DNA of 64,000 nt, taken from contig OX235274.1 in assembly GCA_944472155.2 (NCBI GenBank), forward strand, positions 36,330,052-36,394,051, given 5' to 3'. This document shows positions 32,541 to 42,356 of this stretch, in pieces (position 1 is the first letter of the stretch; every line of letters starts with the position of its first letter). The translations under genes and the position numbers were made by a program. Source of the stretch: Trichobilharzia szidati (taxonomy: Eukaryota > Platyhelminthes > Trematoda > Strigeidida > Schistosomatidae). The notes beneath the pieces were generated by a model. That model had not been told where the DNA came from. It made no database searches and saw only the letters and a program-made list of their open reading frames with translations.

Positions 32541-33096
32541 TCATAGGCGAATTTCAACAATAGCGTCCCAGGAGTGCGAACGCTCCAGTGACCTTCAACG
32601 CATGCTAGTTGTTGCCTAACGACACCTGTCATTATGTTAGCAGAAATATCAACGCTACTCACCAACTTAGGAACGAATTTCACCCAGATCAGGTTTTTAA
32701 GTGCTGTTTGGACAATGTGTTAATAGCTCGTTAGGGTTAAGATAAGTATTGAGGTTAAGGTTAGGATCAGGGTCATAAGTAGGATTAGGGTTAGATTTAC
32801 GGTTAGGGATAGATTAAGAGTTGACGTCATTTTTAAAAAATCTGTTATATTATCCACATTTTCCTGGTAAGTAATCGTCGATCCTCTTACTGCAAACCAT
32901 AGTAATTCAACTGAGGGCTTTTGGGGAAGACTGCATAACTGGATAAGAGAGATAAACGATTCACAAAAACAGGTCATCTTCAGTCACCTCAGTGAATACA
33001 TGTAGAGAAACTAGTCTAACTTAGCAACTGATACTCCTCATTATAACTGGGACGTGTTTTTAAGTCATGTCAGAGAAAGATACCCTGTTTAGTGTG
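32541..33096 (-). repeat. Fragment of TIR element in unit B
   Basis: It duplicates 28960-29515 with the same truncated ends and the same degenerate ttaggg-like array (about 32729-32812), with a few base differences (acaatagcgtccc for acaaaagcgtccc). Confidence 0.7.
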
Positions 33097-33120
33097 TTTT
33101 CATTCAAAAGAATAGACACG

Positions 33121-33161
33121 GAACAAAGAGAACTCTTTTCGATAAATTCATCATCAGGTTC
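33121..33161 (-). ncRNA. Hammerhead-like motif, unit B
   Basis: It is identical to the block at 29540-29580: GAAC, CTGATGA, GAAA, an AAGAG/CTCTT hairpin, and GTTC. The same caveat about the weak stem II applies. Confidence 0.4.
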
Positions 33162-33322
33162 TACAATTATATATACACTATAATGAATGAATGAATTAGT
33201 GTTATGAACAACATTATTGTTTGAATAACATCGAATCAATAACATTGATAAATTACAGCTCAACAGCATCAACATCAAATAAACTGAATGTCAGAAGAAT
33301 TAGGAAAGGTAATAGTACAAAT

Positions 33323-35675
33323 TCATGAGTTTATAGTCTCTACTGAGGGCCAGTGCAGTAGTAGGGGCTGGACTTGTTTCTTTTGAACACAGAGCGCTGG
33401 TTGTTTGAGGCGAATTGCAATAGCCTCTGCTGTTTGGAGTAAACGGTGCTTCGACGATTTTGGTAGTTTGTTAGGCACCCGGTATATTATGGAGAAGGAT
33501 TCGTCTACGCTGGCTTTGTGACCGGTTTGCACCAGATAGTCTAATATCGAGCTGTTAATACTTTTAACTACACCTTTACTTAGCCATAGTGGGAGATGTT
33601 CTCGAGCACGAAAAATCAAGTTCCTAGAGCAATGGCCAACATAACTCGCTCCACAAGCGCAGTTGAACTGATAAATATAATTTGAAGTGGCTAGTCTAGA
33701 TACTTCATCTTTCAGTGAAGGTAGCACCATCGTTCGTGTAGAGAATAATACGTGTAGTTCGCCAGCATTAAAAGTTTTTTGAACTGATTTTCTTAATTTC
33801 CTCGTAATTAACTCACTTGGTATATCGCCCATGAATTGTAGTCGTATATAAAGGGGCTTCTTGTTTACAGATAGTGAGTAGTCCTTTTCCGCTTTGTCAA
33901 GTGTTTCTTGATAAATTTTTCGGGATAGCTATTTTCGATCAAAGTATCATATACAATGCTTAATTCATCTTCAATTACTTTTTCTGAGCATATAGCTCTA
34001 ACTCTGTGGCTGAGGGTCCTCACTAAATTTCTTTTGTAATTGATGGGAACGAAGCTGTGAAAGTGTGTATATTGTCCTGTCCAAGTACTTTTTCTATGTA
34101 AATTTCTTTTTATGCTTCCGTCTGGTTTTCTTGTAAGTAGGACATCGAGGAAGGCAATTCTGTCTTGGGATTCCTCTTCGCATGTGAATTTCATAGCCGA
34201 ATGTACTTCATTGAATTCAGTAATTATTGTACTCCTATCGGAACCATTATCACAAAGAATAAAGGTGTCATCCACATATCGGCAATAAAATGAGAGCTTA
34301 CTGATAAGGTTGTTCAGAGGTCCATTTTCTAGCTTACTTAGAAAGAAATCAGCCAGAATTGGACCTAATGGGAAGCCCATTGCCACCCCGTCCACTTGCC
34401 TGTAAAGCGTGCCGTCAAATTTGAAGTTTAAATTCATGGTACATCTTAATATCAATTCTTTTGGGATTTCAATATGGATTCCAATGTTTATCGACTGCTT
34501 GTCCACTTGTTCACATATATAATTAACTGTTTCTATTAGAGGTACATTTGTGAATAACGATGTTATGTCCAGAGATATCATGGTTTTGTCCTTGATATTA
34601 ATATCTTTTATTTTGTCTACGAATTCAAATACATCTTTGACACTATATTTCACTATCTTCTCATGCAATGGTTTGAGAATATTTACTAACCATCTAGCCA
34701 GAGCATGGTAGGGCGAATTTTGCATATCAATTATTGGTCTTATGCACTGGTTTATGCACTTTAGGTAGGCCATACAATCTTGGCATATACGTGCCCGTTG
34801 GTCTGATTTCTTCATATAAACTTTCAGAAATTATCTGCTCCTCCCTTAGTTTCTTCAAACGTCTGGTTAATTCATTCTCTATTTTGTTATTGAAATCTTT
34901 CTTCTCCTCCAGTTTTTGAAACTTCTGTGTATCCTTCATCTTTTTAATATAGTCATTTCTATCAAGAAGGACTACTCCTGACCCTTTATCCGGCTTTGTG
35001 ATTATCAGTCTCTCATCATTTATCAGTCTTTTTAGTTCTTCTCTGTGTTCCTTTGTCAAGAAACTTTTACTGTCGCATTTGAGGTTTTTGTACTGATAAC
35101 AACAATCCACTAGACTGGATTTGAAGCGTTCTAGTTCGAAGGTGGATGATGGAGCTAGATCCCTTGTTTGACTAAATAGGTTTTCAAATTCAATATCAGT
35201 ATCTAAGTGATTAACTCGTTTCGGTCTGTCACAAAATCGAAGGCCAAGTGAAAGTACTTCAAGTTGCACCTTATTTAATTCAACACTACTATAATTGTAG
35301 ACGTACTTTTTAGGATCTGCTGGAAATTTACCAGCCTCTGGCTTCCTTTCGAGTCCTTTCATGAGCTCTATCTGCTTCTTCTGTGCTCTTCGTTCACTAA
35401 CTTGGGTAACGTATTCCATGAAAGGCGTTCGAAGATCTTCTGACAGTTCATATACCGCATTCATTTTCTTGTAAATATGAGTCGTTTTTCATGCAAAAAT
35501 TCCTCATTTTTAAGATTGGTTGGTTCAAGGACACTTGTGTGTTCACATGCTTTGGGACGCTATTCTTGAACTTTGCCATATCATATACCTTATGTCCAAA
35601 TTTTCCAAAACTGTTAAAAATGAAGTTTTGAGAGACAGAGAGAAAAGATTCCCCTAATTTTACACTATTCATAGT
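33323..35675 (-). pseudogene. Penelope-like element PLE-1, longer copy (unit B)
   Basis: It has the same three-frame RT plus GIY-YIG arrangement as unit A: RT frame 34815-33865 with LDITSLFTNVPL, GFPLGPILADFF and YVDDTFILCD, and endonuclease frame 33832-33323. It keeps extra 5' coding sequence. Frame 35464-34727 starts MNAVYELSEDLRTPF, and a further frame at 35672-35448 reads SFLSVSQNFIFNSFGKFG and VNTQVSLNQPILKMR. So the ORF has at least three frameshifts. The 316- and 169-residue frames are identical to unit A at amino-acid level. The 5' boundary is uncertain. Confidence 0.85.
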
Positions 35676-35890
35676 TGTATTGATTATTCAGGCGAAAAGA
35701 TACATGAACTACACTTTTAACAATATCAAAGTCGAAAAGCCACAAACTGGCAAATTTAGTAATCCTGTATTTAACAGCAAGTCAAACAGATATACAGAAA
35801 ACCAATAGGAAAAACATCAAAGTATCCAGAGGAAAATTTAGTAACTAAGATGTACAAGGAACTAATTATTTTAAAAAAAACCAAACTCAC

Positions 35891-36425
35891 TAGCTTTTTC
35901 CTCATCCATCGGAGATAATGACAAAAAACTCAAAGTTGGCTTTCTTTTATTTCCCATGGGATGAACTTTTTCACACAGCATAGGACAAAAAGGAGTATAT
36001 AATCGATCTTTTTGATCCACCTGTGATGTGTTGGGTGGTGATGATGATGGTGATGACGTAAACTCAGCATTAGACTTGGTGATTTCAACCTCTGCTGGAC
36101 AGCTATCCGAAACCGGTGGTAAAAGAACAGGATATTCATACGTTTGAGCTAAACGTTGGATGAAATTTAACCCGTGACAAATTCCTTCAGCTTCTATGGC
36201 AGTTTGTTGAGACGAGCCAGAATGATAGGCAACGAGTAATATCAGCGAGAAAATACAACCAGCATCATGATGTTGATCGGATTCAAATAGAGAGCACAAC
36301 TTTTTCAGTGAATTTTCCAAATGAATTCCAATTTCAGACCAAGAAGAGGATGCATAGTGAATGATTAAAGCACGTGCTGCATATGTCGAAGGAATAGAAG
36401 GTTGGCATACAAACGACTCCATCAC
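35891..36425 (-). CDS. p190 RhoGAP-like gene, exon 8
   Basis: This 535-base exon has acceptor TTCTTATTATTTAG (ending 36426) and donor GTGAGT (35890). It enters in phase 0 and leaves in phase 1. It encodes about 178 residues. The first half looks globular (AARALIIHYASSSWSEIGIH, GCIFSLILLVAYHSGSS, GLNFIQRLAQTYEYPVLL), with alternating hydrophobic strands and helices. The second half is Ser/Pro-rich. By position in the chain, the globular half could correspond to one of the pseudo-GTPase modules of p190 proteins, but I see no diagnostic motif. The PLE block lies immediately downstream, in intron 8. Confidence 0.8.
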
Positions 36426-36600
36426 CTAAATAATAAGAATTATGAATAAACTATTAGTATGATGATATATAGGTGTTAATGCAATGTTATGAGGAAGCGA
36501 AGCGTTTGTTTTATTGTTGCTTACATCTTGCAAATAAAAGTTATCAACACGATATAAACAAAAGGTTAAGAAAGGGGGGGGGGGGCTGAACAAGTAATGC

Positions 36601-36830
36601 ATCCGTCACAAACCAAAATCAGTTAGAGAGATCGTTGAGAACCAGCTGGGAGTACTGGACAGCTGTTTCATCTGATTTTGGAACTCCTTGTCAGTGCAAA
36701 CCGACGACCTCGCCCACCAGGACCTCCAGGTTACGAGACCAAGCACACTGACTGACCATTCAGCCATTTGGGTTGGAATTCAGTGACCTATGAATTCCAA
36801 CTTCGTCAACTCATGATATACTGCTGTTCT
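36601..36830 (-). repeat. Hammerhead-type SINE, minus strand
   Basis: Minus order: A-box-like ATGGTCAGTCAGTGTGC, a damaged B-box region, then CTGACAAGGAGTTCCAAAATC, AGATGAAAC, agctgtccagtactccc and the tail. The core is clearly degraded. An inverted partial tail (ctcatgttggttcg... on the minus strand) lies at about 37010-37050. Confidence 0.55.
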
Positions 36831-37359
36831 GTCCAACGTCTCCGGTGAGCATCCACTTCACCTTGACACGGTAGACTCCAGTGGTCACGACTTCCCACTG
36901 TAGCTTCAGGGAATCCATCCATTAGCAGTCATCAGTCAGCTGGCGATTGGTATTCAGAGTATAGGATTTGTAGGAATTTTGGATTCATTCCAATTGTTAG
37001 ATTTCCCCCACGAACCAACATGAGTTAGAGAAATCACTGGAAGATCCCTACAAATCCTATAATCTGAATATTCCTGTTAGACGAAGAAGTTAGAAAAAAA
37101 TGTCAAGCCATCCGAATTTCCTAAGCCGACGACGGGAGATGTTTATTTTACATGTCAAATGTAAGGATCACGGATGGTGTAGGTTTTCTGCCACACCTGA
37201 GTTTAAGGATTACGAAAAAAACTAACTGTATGCATAATAATATTATGCACCGAGAAAAAGCATATGGTTAATAATCAAAGACCCAATGTACTGAAGTCAT
37301 CAACTATGCCCTTTCCAACCACAATGAATAATGAAAAGTCAGACGATTATAATATAATC

Positions 37360-37835
37360 AAGTGTTGGTTTGTGGGGATTTGATTAGTTACAGGATTGGT
37401 GGCAAGCTAATACATGTCAGAGAACCATCGGAAGACCTGGGAGTACTGGACAACCAGTTGTTCCGTCCTAGTTTGGGACTCTTCATCAGTATGTACCCAC
37501 CGGGGTTCGAAACCAGGACCTTCCGGCTACGAAGAGGGATCGTAGACCATTCAGCCACTGGGATCCGACCCAATGGTCTGTGAATTTCAACTTCTGACAA
37601 TTCGTGACATATATTTGGCGCAACCGCCAGCCAGCAATTACCCTCTGACCTCGTAACCGAAAGGTCCTGGGTTCGAACCCCGGTGGGTGCATACTGCTGA
37701 AGGGACGCAAACAAGCAAGAAACAGCTGCTCAGTATTCCCAATGGTTTCTCAATGGTTCTGTAACTGATGTCAGCTCATGATGAAACTCTCCAACCAATC
37801 AAACACAATCCCTACAAAAACAATACTTGGGAATA
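37360..37835. repeat. Palindromic pair of hammerhead-type SINEs
   Basis: The left copy (37610 to 37360, minus) has an A-box-like region, B box GGTTTCGAACCCC and then CTGATGAAGAGTCCC, AAACTAGGACGGAAC. The right copy (37611-37835, plus) has B box GGTTCGAACCCC (37670), a damaged core tactgctgaagggacgc...aagaaac and the tail. Outer ends match as inverted repeats: gttggtttgtggggatttgatt on the left, and its relative read backwards from 37830. The left copy has one base changed in the GAAA-side stem (ACGGAAC). Confidence 0.7.
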
Positions 37836-37974
37836 ATAATTCACTAAACTAGAGTGATGCACTGGAGAATCGCACAAAATAAGGACTCTTGAATACTCAT
37901 GTTAACAATAAGTGGTTCTATGCTTATTGATCATACATTTTTATTTATTTATTTAAAACAAAATCGTTCGAGCC

Positions 37975-39090
37975 ACCAATCTGATCTATCTGTTGGACCC
38001 TAACCAGGGAGCTGTGATCTACCAGCTGATACTTACCTAACATAAATATCCTAAATCCCACGACGCCATGTCATGGACTGACATCTCCGCCTTTTCTATC
38101 CAGTCTTAGGGCTAGCGAAAACAGACCGGTATGGAAGCCTCTGGAATTGTCCAAGCCACTAAAGCCGATGTTTCCAGGTGACGACACTCCATGAATAGTG
38201 ATCTCCACTGTGTCCAAACACATGCTGCCGAACTTCAGGATTGCTCACGCGATGATACCATCGGACGCGAGAGACTATACGGAGACAAAGATGTTCGAAT
38301 GCGGCTAGTTGTCATATATCTTTAAATATGTGAGGCCAGGTTTCACAGGTGTAGAGCAAGACAGCGCGCACCTAAGCACTATATACCCAACCTCTGAACG
38401 ACAGGCTAACATCGCCATGGCGCCAGAGGTGAAACAAAATTGGTGTATGCCACTTTCGCTTTTAATATACAGCTGGAGATTTCGTCCACCACAATGCAAC
38501 CACTCACACAGCCATCTCGACACACGAGCTTGTCGACAAGCGGTTCAATTGCAAGGGTACAAGTGCAGGTACAGGTTCCACTCAATCTTAAAACAGTACT
38601 TTGCATTTAGACGACGCAAAGTGTATGCCATACTTACAGACACTGATCGCCAACTGATTAAGGGTGATGTGGGCAGCGTGCATGCAATCGCGCAGTGAGA
38701 CGATACCAACTGCATACTCGAGGTCGAAAAATCTTTCCCCATGAAACGGATCTACACCACAGACAGGCACATCCTTCAGAGCTGACTCCAGAATTCCATC
38801 GATGGTAAGGTTAAAGAAAAAAGGAGAGATCGGGCAACGCCATCTAACCTAACATTTGGCTGAGAACAGTGGTGATAGCTGGCTGTATGCCCTCATTCTA
38901 CCTGAGGCGTTTTTATGCAGGGTTTTCAAGATGCTAACAAACTTCCCAGGTACACTCCTCTCTAACAGACAGTTCAAGAGAACAGTTCTGTCCAATAAAT
39001 CGAAGGTAGTCTTAATATTAGGAGACACAAGGATTGTTGGCCTACAATACATGTGGCGGTGTTCCAGCAACTGACGAAGGATGAACACAC
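37975..39090 (-). pseudogene. LINE-B fragment with RT core
   Basis: On the minus strand: FDLLDRTVLLNCLLERSVPG and KFVSILKTLHKNASGRMRAY (39010-38890), then after a frameshift CPISPFFFNLTIDGILESAL (38840-38790), the active-site-like LEYAVGIVSL where YADD is expected (38725), QLAISVCKYGIHFASSKCK, and post-RT pieces down to 37990. The YADD-to-YAVG change and many frameshifts mark it as dead. It is the longer relative of 18366-19010. Confidence 0.8.
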
Positions 39091-39384
39091 GATCTGATAT
39101 TATATAAAGAGCAAAATATTAAGTAAATAATCTGCAGTCTACAAGAAGTGAATATTCAACAGACTGCCAGTTAACTCACTCACTAACAGAAAACAAAAGT
39201 AAACGCATAACAAACAATAAAAGAGTTAAAAATGAATTGCGCTAAAAGTTGTAGATTACTTAAACACAATGATAATAATAATAATAAATAAAATCAATAA
39301 TATTTATTACATGTAACATTTTTATGCATTGTAAAATGGAATTATCACACACAAAAAAAAAATTTTATGGTCAAATGATCTTAC

Positions 39385-39599
39385 CTGGTCTAACTGCATA
39401 AAGTGTGTAGAACACGAAAAGCAATCACCAGGATTCTTACAATGAAAATGTGGATCCTCATTAATAGTAATAGTTGTATGATTGTTTGCCTGTAGACTAG
39501 AATTATTGATGCAATTACAGTGTGAAACAACGACTACAGAAGCTAACACACCAGAGAACTTGAATCTCCTGTTTGTAAGTGTTCCATCATTGAGCAGGT
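39385..39599 (-). CDS. p190 RhoGAP-like gene, exon 7
   Basis: This 215-base exon lies between acceptor GGTTCACCAG (ending 39600, after a CT-rich stretch) and donor GTAAGA (39384). It enters in phase 1 and leaves in phase 0. It encodes LLNDGTLTNRRFKFSGVLAS then VVVVSHCNCINNSS and a Cys/His-bearing tail (HFHCKNPGDCFSCSTHF). No domain is recognised. The CHC...C..C pattern could bind metal, but it is not a known zinc-finger spacing. Confidence 0.65.
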
Positions 39600-39664
39600 C
39601 TGGTGAACCGATGAATTCAGAGATAATAGAGAGATAGTCAATATTTTATTATTATTCACTAAAC

Positions 39665-39819
39665 ATCTCCAGTCAATAAAAGTGGATGCAGTTTCTTCTG
39701 TACTAGGCGACGATGAACTTTCACGCTTAGCTTGAATCTTTTCGTCTACTAACCAGAGGAGATTGTTCAAAAATGTTCTGATTGAATCCAAATCAATAAC
39801 AAAGTATGGAAATTTGTAA
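39665..39819 (-). CDS. p190 RhoGAP-like gene, exon 6
   Basis: This 155-base exon has acceptor TTTTCACCTTAG (ending 39820) and a proposed donor GTTTAG (39664). It completes the split codon of exon 5 and leaves in phase 1. It encodes about 51 residues: YKFPYFVIDLDSIRTFLNNL then LWLVDEKIQAKRESSSSPST and TEETASTFIDWR. The donor is weak. It is chosen because it gives a 65-base intron with correct phase into exon 7. Alternative donors inside the exon exist (for example GTTAGT at about 39740). Confidence 0.6.
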
Positions 39820-40174
39820 CTAAGGTGAAAAGTAGACAAAAAAATAAGAGATATGAACTGATTAAAATATGCCTTAAGTGTAAATAACAATAATAATAGC
39901 AATGGTAATTCCAAGACAGTAGGTAGGTGACACAGCATGGAATTCTTGACAGTTGGTATAATATTGCACATAACTTATTCACAAAAGAACAATACATGGT
40001 ATACAGGTAACCAAAATTGACAATAGTAACTTTTTGGTATTGACAATGACGATAGAGTTAAACATGTGCAAAACGTATACGATAATAACTAAAGTTATAA
40101 AATAATAGAGATGGTATCATCATAAATTACAAATAGGAGAAGATAAAAGAGCCATTTATTTTGTTAACTACACA

Positions 40175-40296
40175 GTCGGCGACCATACCACGTTGAAAGC
40201 ACCGATTCTCCTCCGATCACCGAAGTTAAGCAACGTTGGGCCCGGTTAGTACTTGCACGGGTGACCGGCTGGGAATACCGGGTGTTGCCGGCTTTT
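40175..40296 (+). rRNA. 5S rRNA sequence, part of a chimera
   Basis: The segment reads as a near-complete 5S rRNA. It starts GTCGGCGACCATACCACG, holds the conserved CCGATCACCGAAGTTAAGC and GGTTAGTACTTGCACGGGTG blocks (internal Pol III control region), and ends GGTGTTGCCGGCTTTT. First and last bases (GTCGGC with GCCGGC) pair as helix I. It is about 120 nt plus TTTT. It is a single copy with no 5S tandem array and is joined to U6 with no gap. It is better read as a retrotransposed copy than as a working gene, although the internal promoter looks intact. Confidence 0.85.
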
Positions 40297-40401
40297 GTAC
40301 TCGCTTCGGCGGTACATATACTAAAATTGGAACGATACGGAGAAGATTAGCATGGCCTCTGCGCAAGGATGACAAGCAAAATCGTGAAGCATTCCATATT
40401 T
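40297..40401 (+). ncRNA. U6 snRNA sequence, part of a chimera
   Basis: It starts with the U6 5' stem-loop (GTACTCGCTTCGGCGGTACA), continues TATACTAAAATTGGAACGATA, then the ACAGAGA-box region as ACGGAGAAGATTAGCATGG (consensus ACAGAGA altered to ACGGAGA), and ends GTGAAGCATTCCATATTT. All about 105 nt are present in order. The base before it is the last T of the 5S, so there is no room for the upstream Pol III promoter (PSE/TATA) that a real U6 gene needs. The changed ACAGAGA box also argues against a functional spliceosomal RNA. Confidence 0.88.
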
Positions 40402-40404
40402 ATG

Positions 40405-40634
40405 GTGCGTCGGTGGCATAGCCGTTAGGACGCTCGCTGACTATGCACATGGTCCGGGGTTCGATCTCCAGCCGACGCACTCCTTTACCTCGCTAAGCCA
40501 GAAATAATGCTGGTGAAGAGGAAAGGTTGAGCATGAGGCTAGCAACCCCATTCTGTAAAATAAGCACTGCTACAGAAACTTCAAGCCACTAGCTTGAAGC
40601 CCTATGTTCCACTGGGGAACGTGAAGGAAAAAAA
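40405..40634 (+). mobile_element. tRNA-headed SINE fused to 5S-U6
   Basis: This is the same SINE as at 26074. It starts GTGCGTCGGTGGCATAGCCG, has A box, B box GGTTCGATCTCC and closing GACGCAC (7-bp acceptor-like stem GTGCGTC/GACGCAC), the ctcgctaagccagaa block, and the tail ccctatgttccactgggg, ending in AAAAAAA. It is joined to the U6 3' end by ATG (40402-40404). The SINE 5' end is exactly the one defined by target duplications in the other copies, so the join is full-length to full-length. No clear target duplication is seen around 40175-40634. Confidence 0.88.
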
Positions 40635-40649
40635 GTTATAAATTTCACG

Positions 40650-42175
40650 CACAACACTTTGCCTATCACACACTATGGGAACCAAATAGGGTGTCGTTGT
40701 GTTTCAGTACTCAGTTGTGCGAGCATATAATCTTTTATTATGACACCTAATCCTATCTGGTGAAATGCAGCGGAGAGAGAGTTTATAAATAAAGACGGTA
40801 CTGAGAGTCAGACAATATAGATTTATCAGATTTGCTAGTGTGAAATATTCGCATATCATGAATTAAAAGTCAATCTGATCCTGTCACACATTAGGTCGAT
40901 ACTGGACATCGCATCGATGTCAATACAGCTTTCAGGGTTGTATGCCGAATTCCGAAGTCGTTATCATGTACAGTTCGCTTACGTCTCCTACACATAGCTG
41001 AAGCTGTTGCAATAAGATCGACTAAACCGGAACTTTGTATCCAAAAAGAACACGTAAAGACGCTGTTCCTACCGTGGCCAAACTTGGATTGATGATTCTT
41101 CTTCTCATCAAGAGTGCTTCTTCCCCTTAACCCTTTTGGTTTTTTTCCCTTTGCTTATTATTACAATTATTATTCGTCATAATTTATGCCCTTCATGCAA
41201 ATATTCTCTCAATACTATCGATTTTTCCATTTATACTATCCGGACTTATTATTAGTGATATTATCTCTTTTCTCAATATATGCCTCCACCAGTTTCATTT
41301 CACACATTCGTTAATTCATTATAAACCTCTCATTGCAGTCTTACTAGCCACTCACCAAACACCTTTTATAACCTTGAACTGACTTGTCAATTTTTCTACC
41401 CCACACTCTACAAATCTATTATGACTAATCACCACCATTGTCTCCCATTTTACAATATTTTGTAATCGATTTCAGCCTAGCACGACGTTTGTCACACAAA
41501 TACGACTATTTATTTTGACACCCCATAACTGCTAATCTGTTATTCTACGTTAAAAAATGTATTCGCTGCATGCAAAACTGGCTATCATTATTGTAATGAC
41601 AATAAATATTATATTTTATAATTGTAAGAGCCTGAAGAGAAATTATCGAAAAGAATATTCTTCGTTCAGATTGACTTTTAATAAACATTTAGACCATTTC
41701 TCATATGAGTTCAGGTGTCTTTCGACTACGGTAGTAACGAGCGAGCTGACTTACGGGCACACCACCTACTCTACTGACAATCTTGAATACCCTTCACAAT
41801 AGGACATAGTCATTTTTGTGTAGCCGAGGAAAGACTAACGGGGGGAGGCAACAGAGAACAACAGGTAAGATGCGAGAGAGTCAATAAACTGTAAAAGTAG
41901 AATTTGAGTGATACCTGATTGTCTTGACTTCTTACTGTAGAAAGGTTAGATAGACGAAACATTTTCTTAGAAATCAATAAGAAATGAGATGATTAAGAAA
42001 CGTCGAAGGAAAGAACTATTCCAAGGTGTTTAGTGCTTGACTTAGCTTCTATTTCAGTGCCTTCTATGTTATACAAACATCATGTGAACGAACTAGTTTG
42101 TGTAGATCACGTTTATGCTTGAAGGTGAAGTTGACTGTCTGACATTTGAAAGGATTTAACGTAAGACCATTTCAC
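40650..42175 (-). pseudogene. CR1-type (SR1-like) LINE C-terminus, interrupted
   Basis: Both ends (42175-41630 and about 40860-40660) are minus-strand relatives of the better preserved copy at 63720-63230. They share the gtgcgagcatat, atgcagcggagagagagttt and gaaacattttcttagaaat blocks. The middle 40865-41630 does not match that copy and is probably another insertion (an AT-rich stretch with cttattattacaatt near 41155). No frame is intact. The 5S-U6-SINE chimera lies immediately beyond its 3' end. Confidence 0.6.
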
Positions 42176-42356
42176 CTAGACCACTGGCTAATATCTAATA
42201 AAGACGATGAAATTATAATACTGACTTGAGAATGTTGTAATAGTTTTACAAAATATAACAATTATGTAATAACAATGCTCTATACAGCTCCGAAAATATA
42301 TAGAAAAAAGAGTTTTAAAATGTAAAATACTCATTCGTGTTTTTTTGATAAATTAC

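Larger units (their letters stand above)
28139..35700 (-). mobile_element. Tandemly duplicated PLE-bearing block (two 3.58 kb units)
   Basis: Unit A (28211-31784) and unit B (31791-35365) are direct repeats with a 3,581-base period. Their junction is tccttt at 31785-31790. Coding parts are identical at protein level, and the few differences lie in non-coding DNA. Each unit, read on the minus strand, contains PLE-1 RT plus GIY-YIG, a fragment of the TIR element of 45033-46074, and a fragment of a second PLE lineage. Unit B continues 5' to about 35675 and unit A is cut at its 5' side. PLEs often integrate as tandems, but here unrelated insertions are duplicated too, pointing to segmental duplication. 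Confidence 0.85.

Noticed and set aside
36570..36586. Poly-G run as a regulatory signal
   Set aside because: An isolated homopolymer in an intron, which may also be an assembly or sequencing artefact. Nothing nearby supports a function.
40175..40401. Functional 5S rRNA and U6 snRNA genes
   Set aside because: They are directly fused, the U6 has no room for its upstream promoter and has an altered ACAGAGA box, and the 5S is a lone copy outside any array. A retrotransposed chimera explains all of this.
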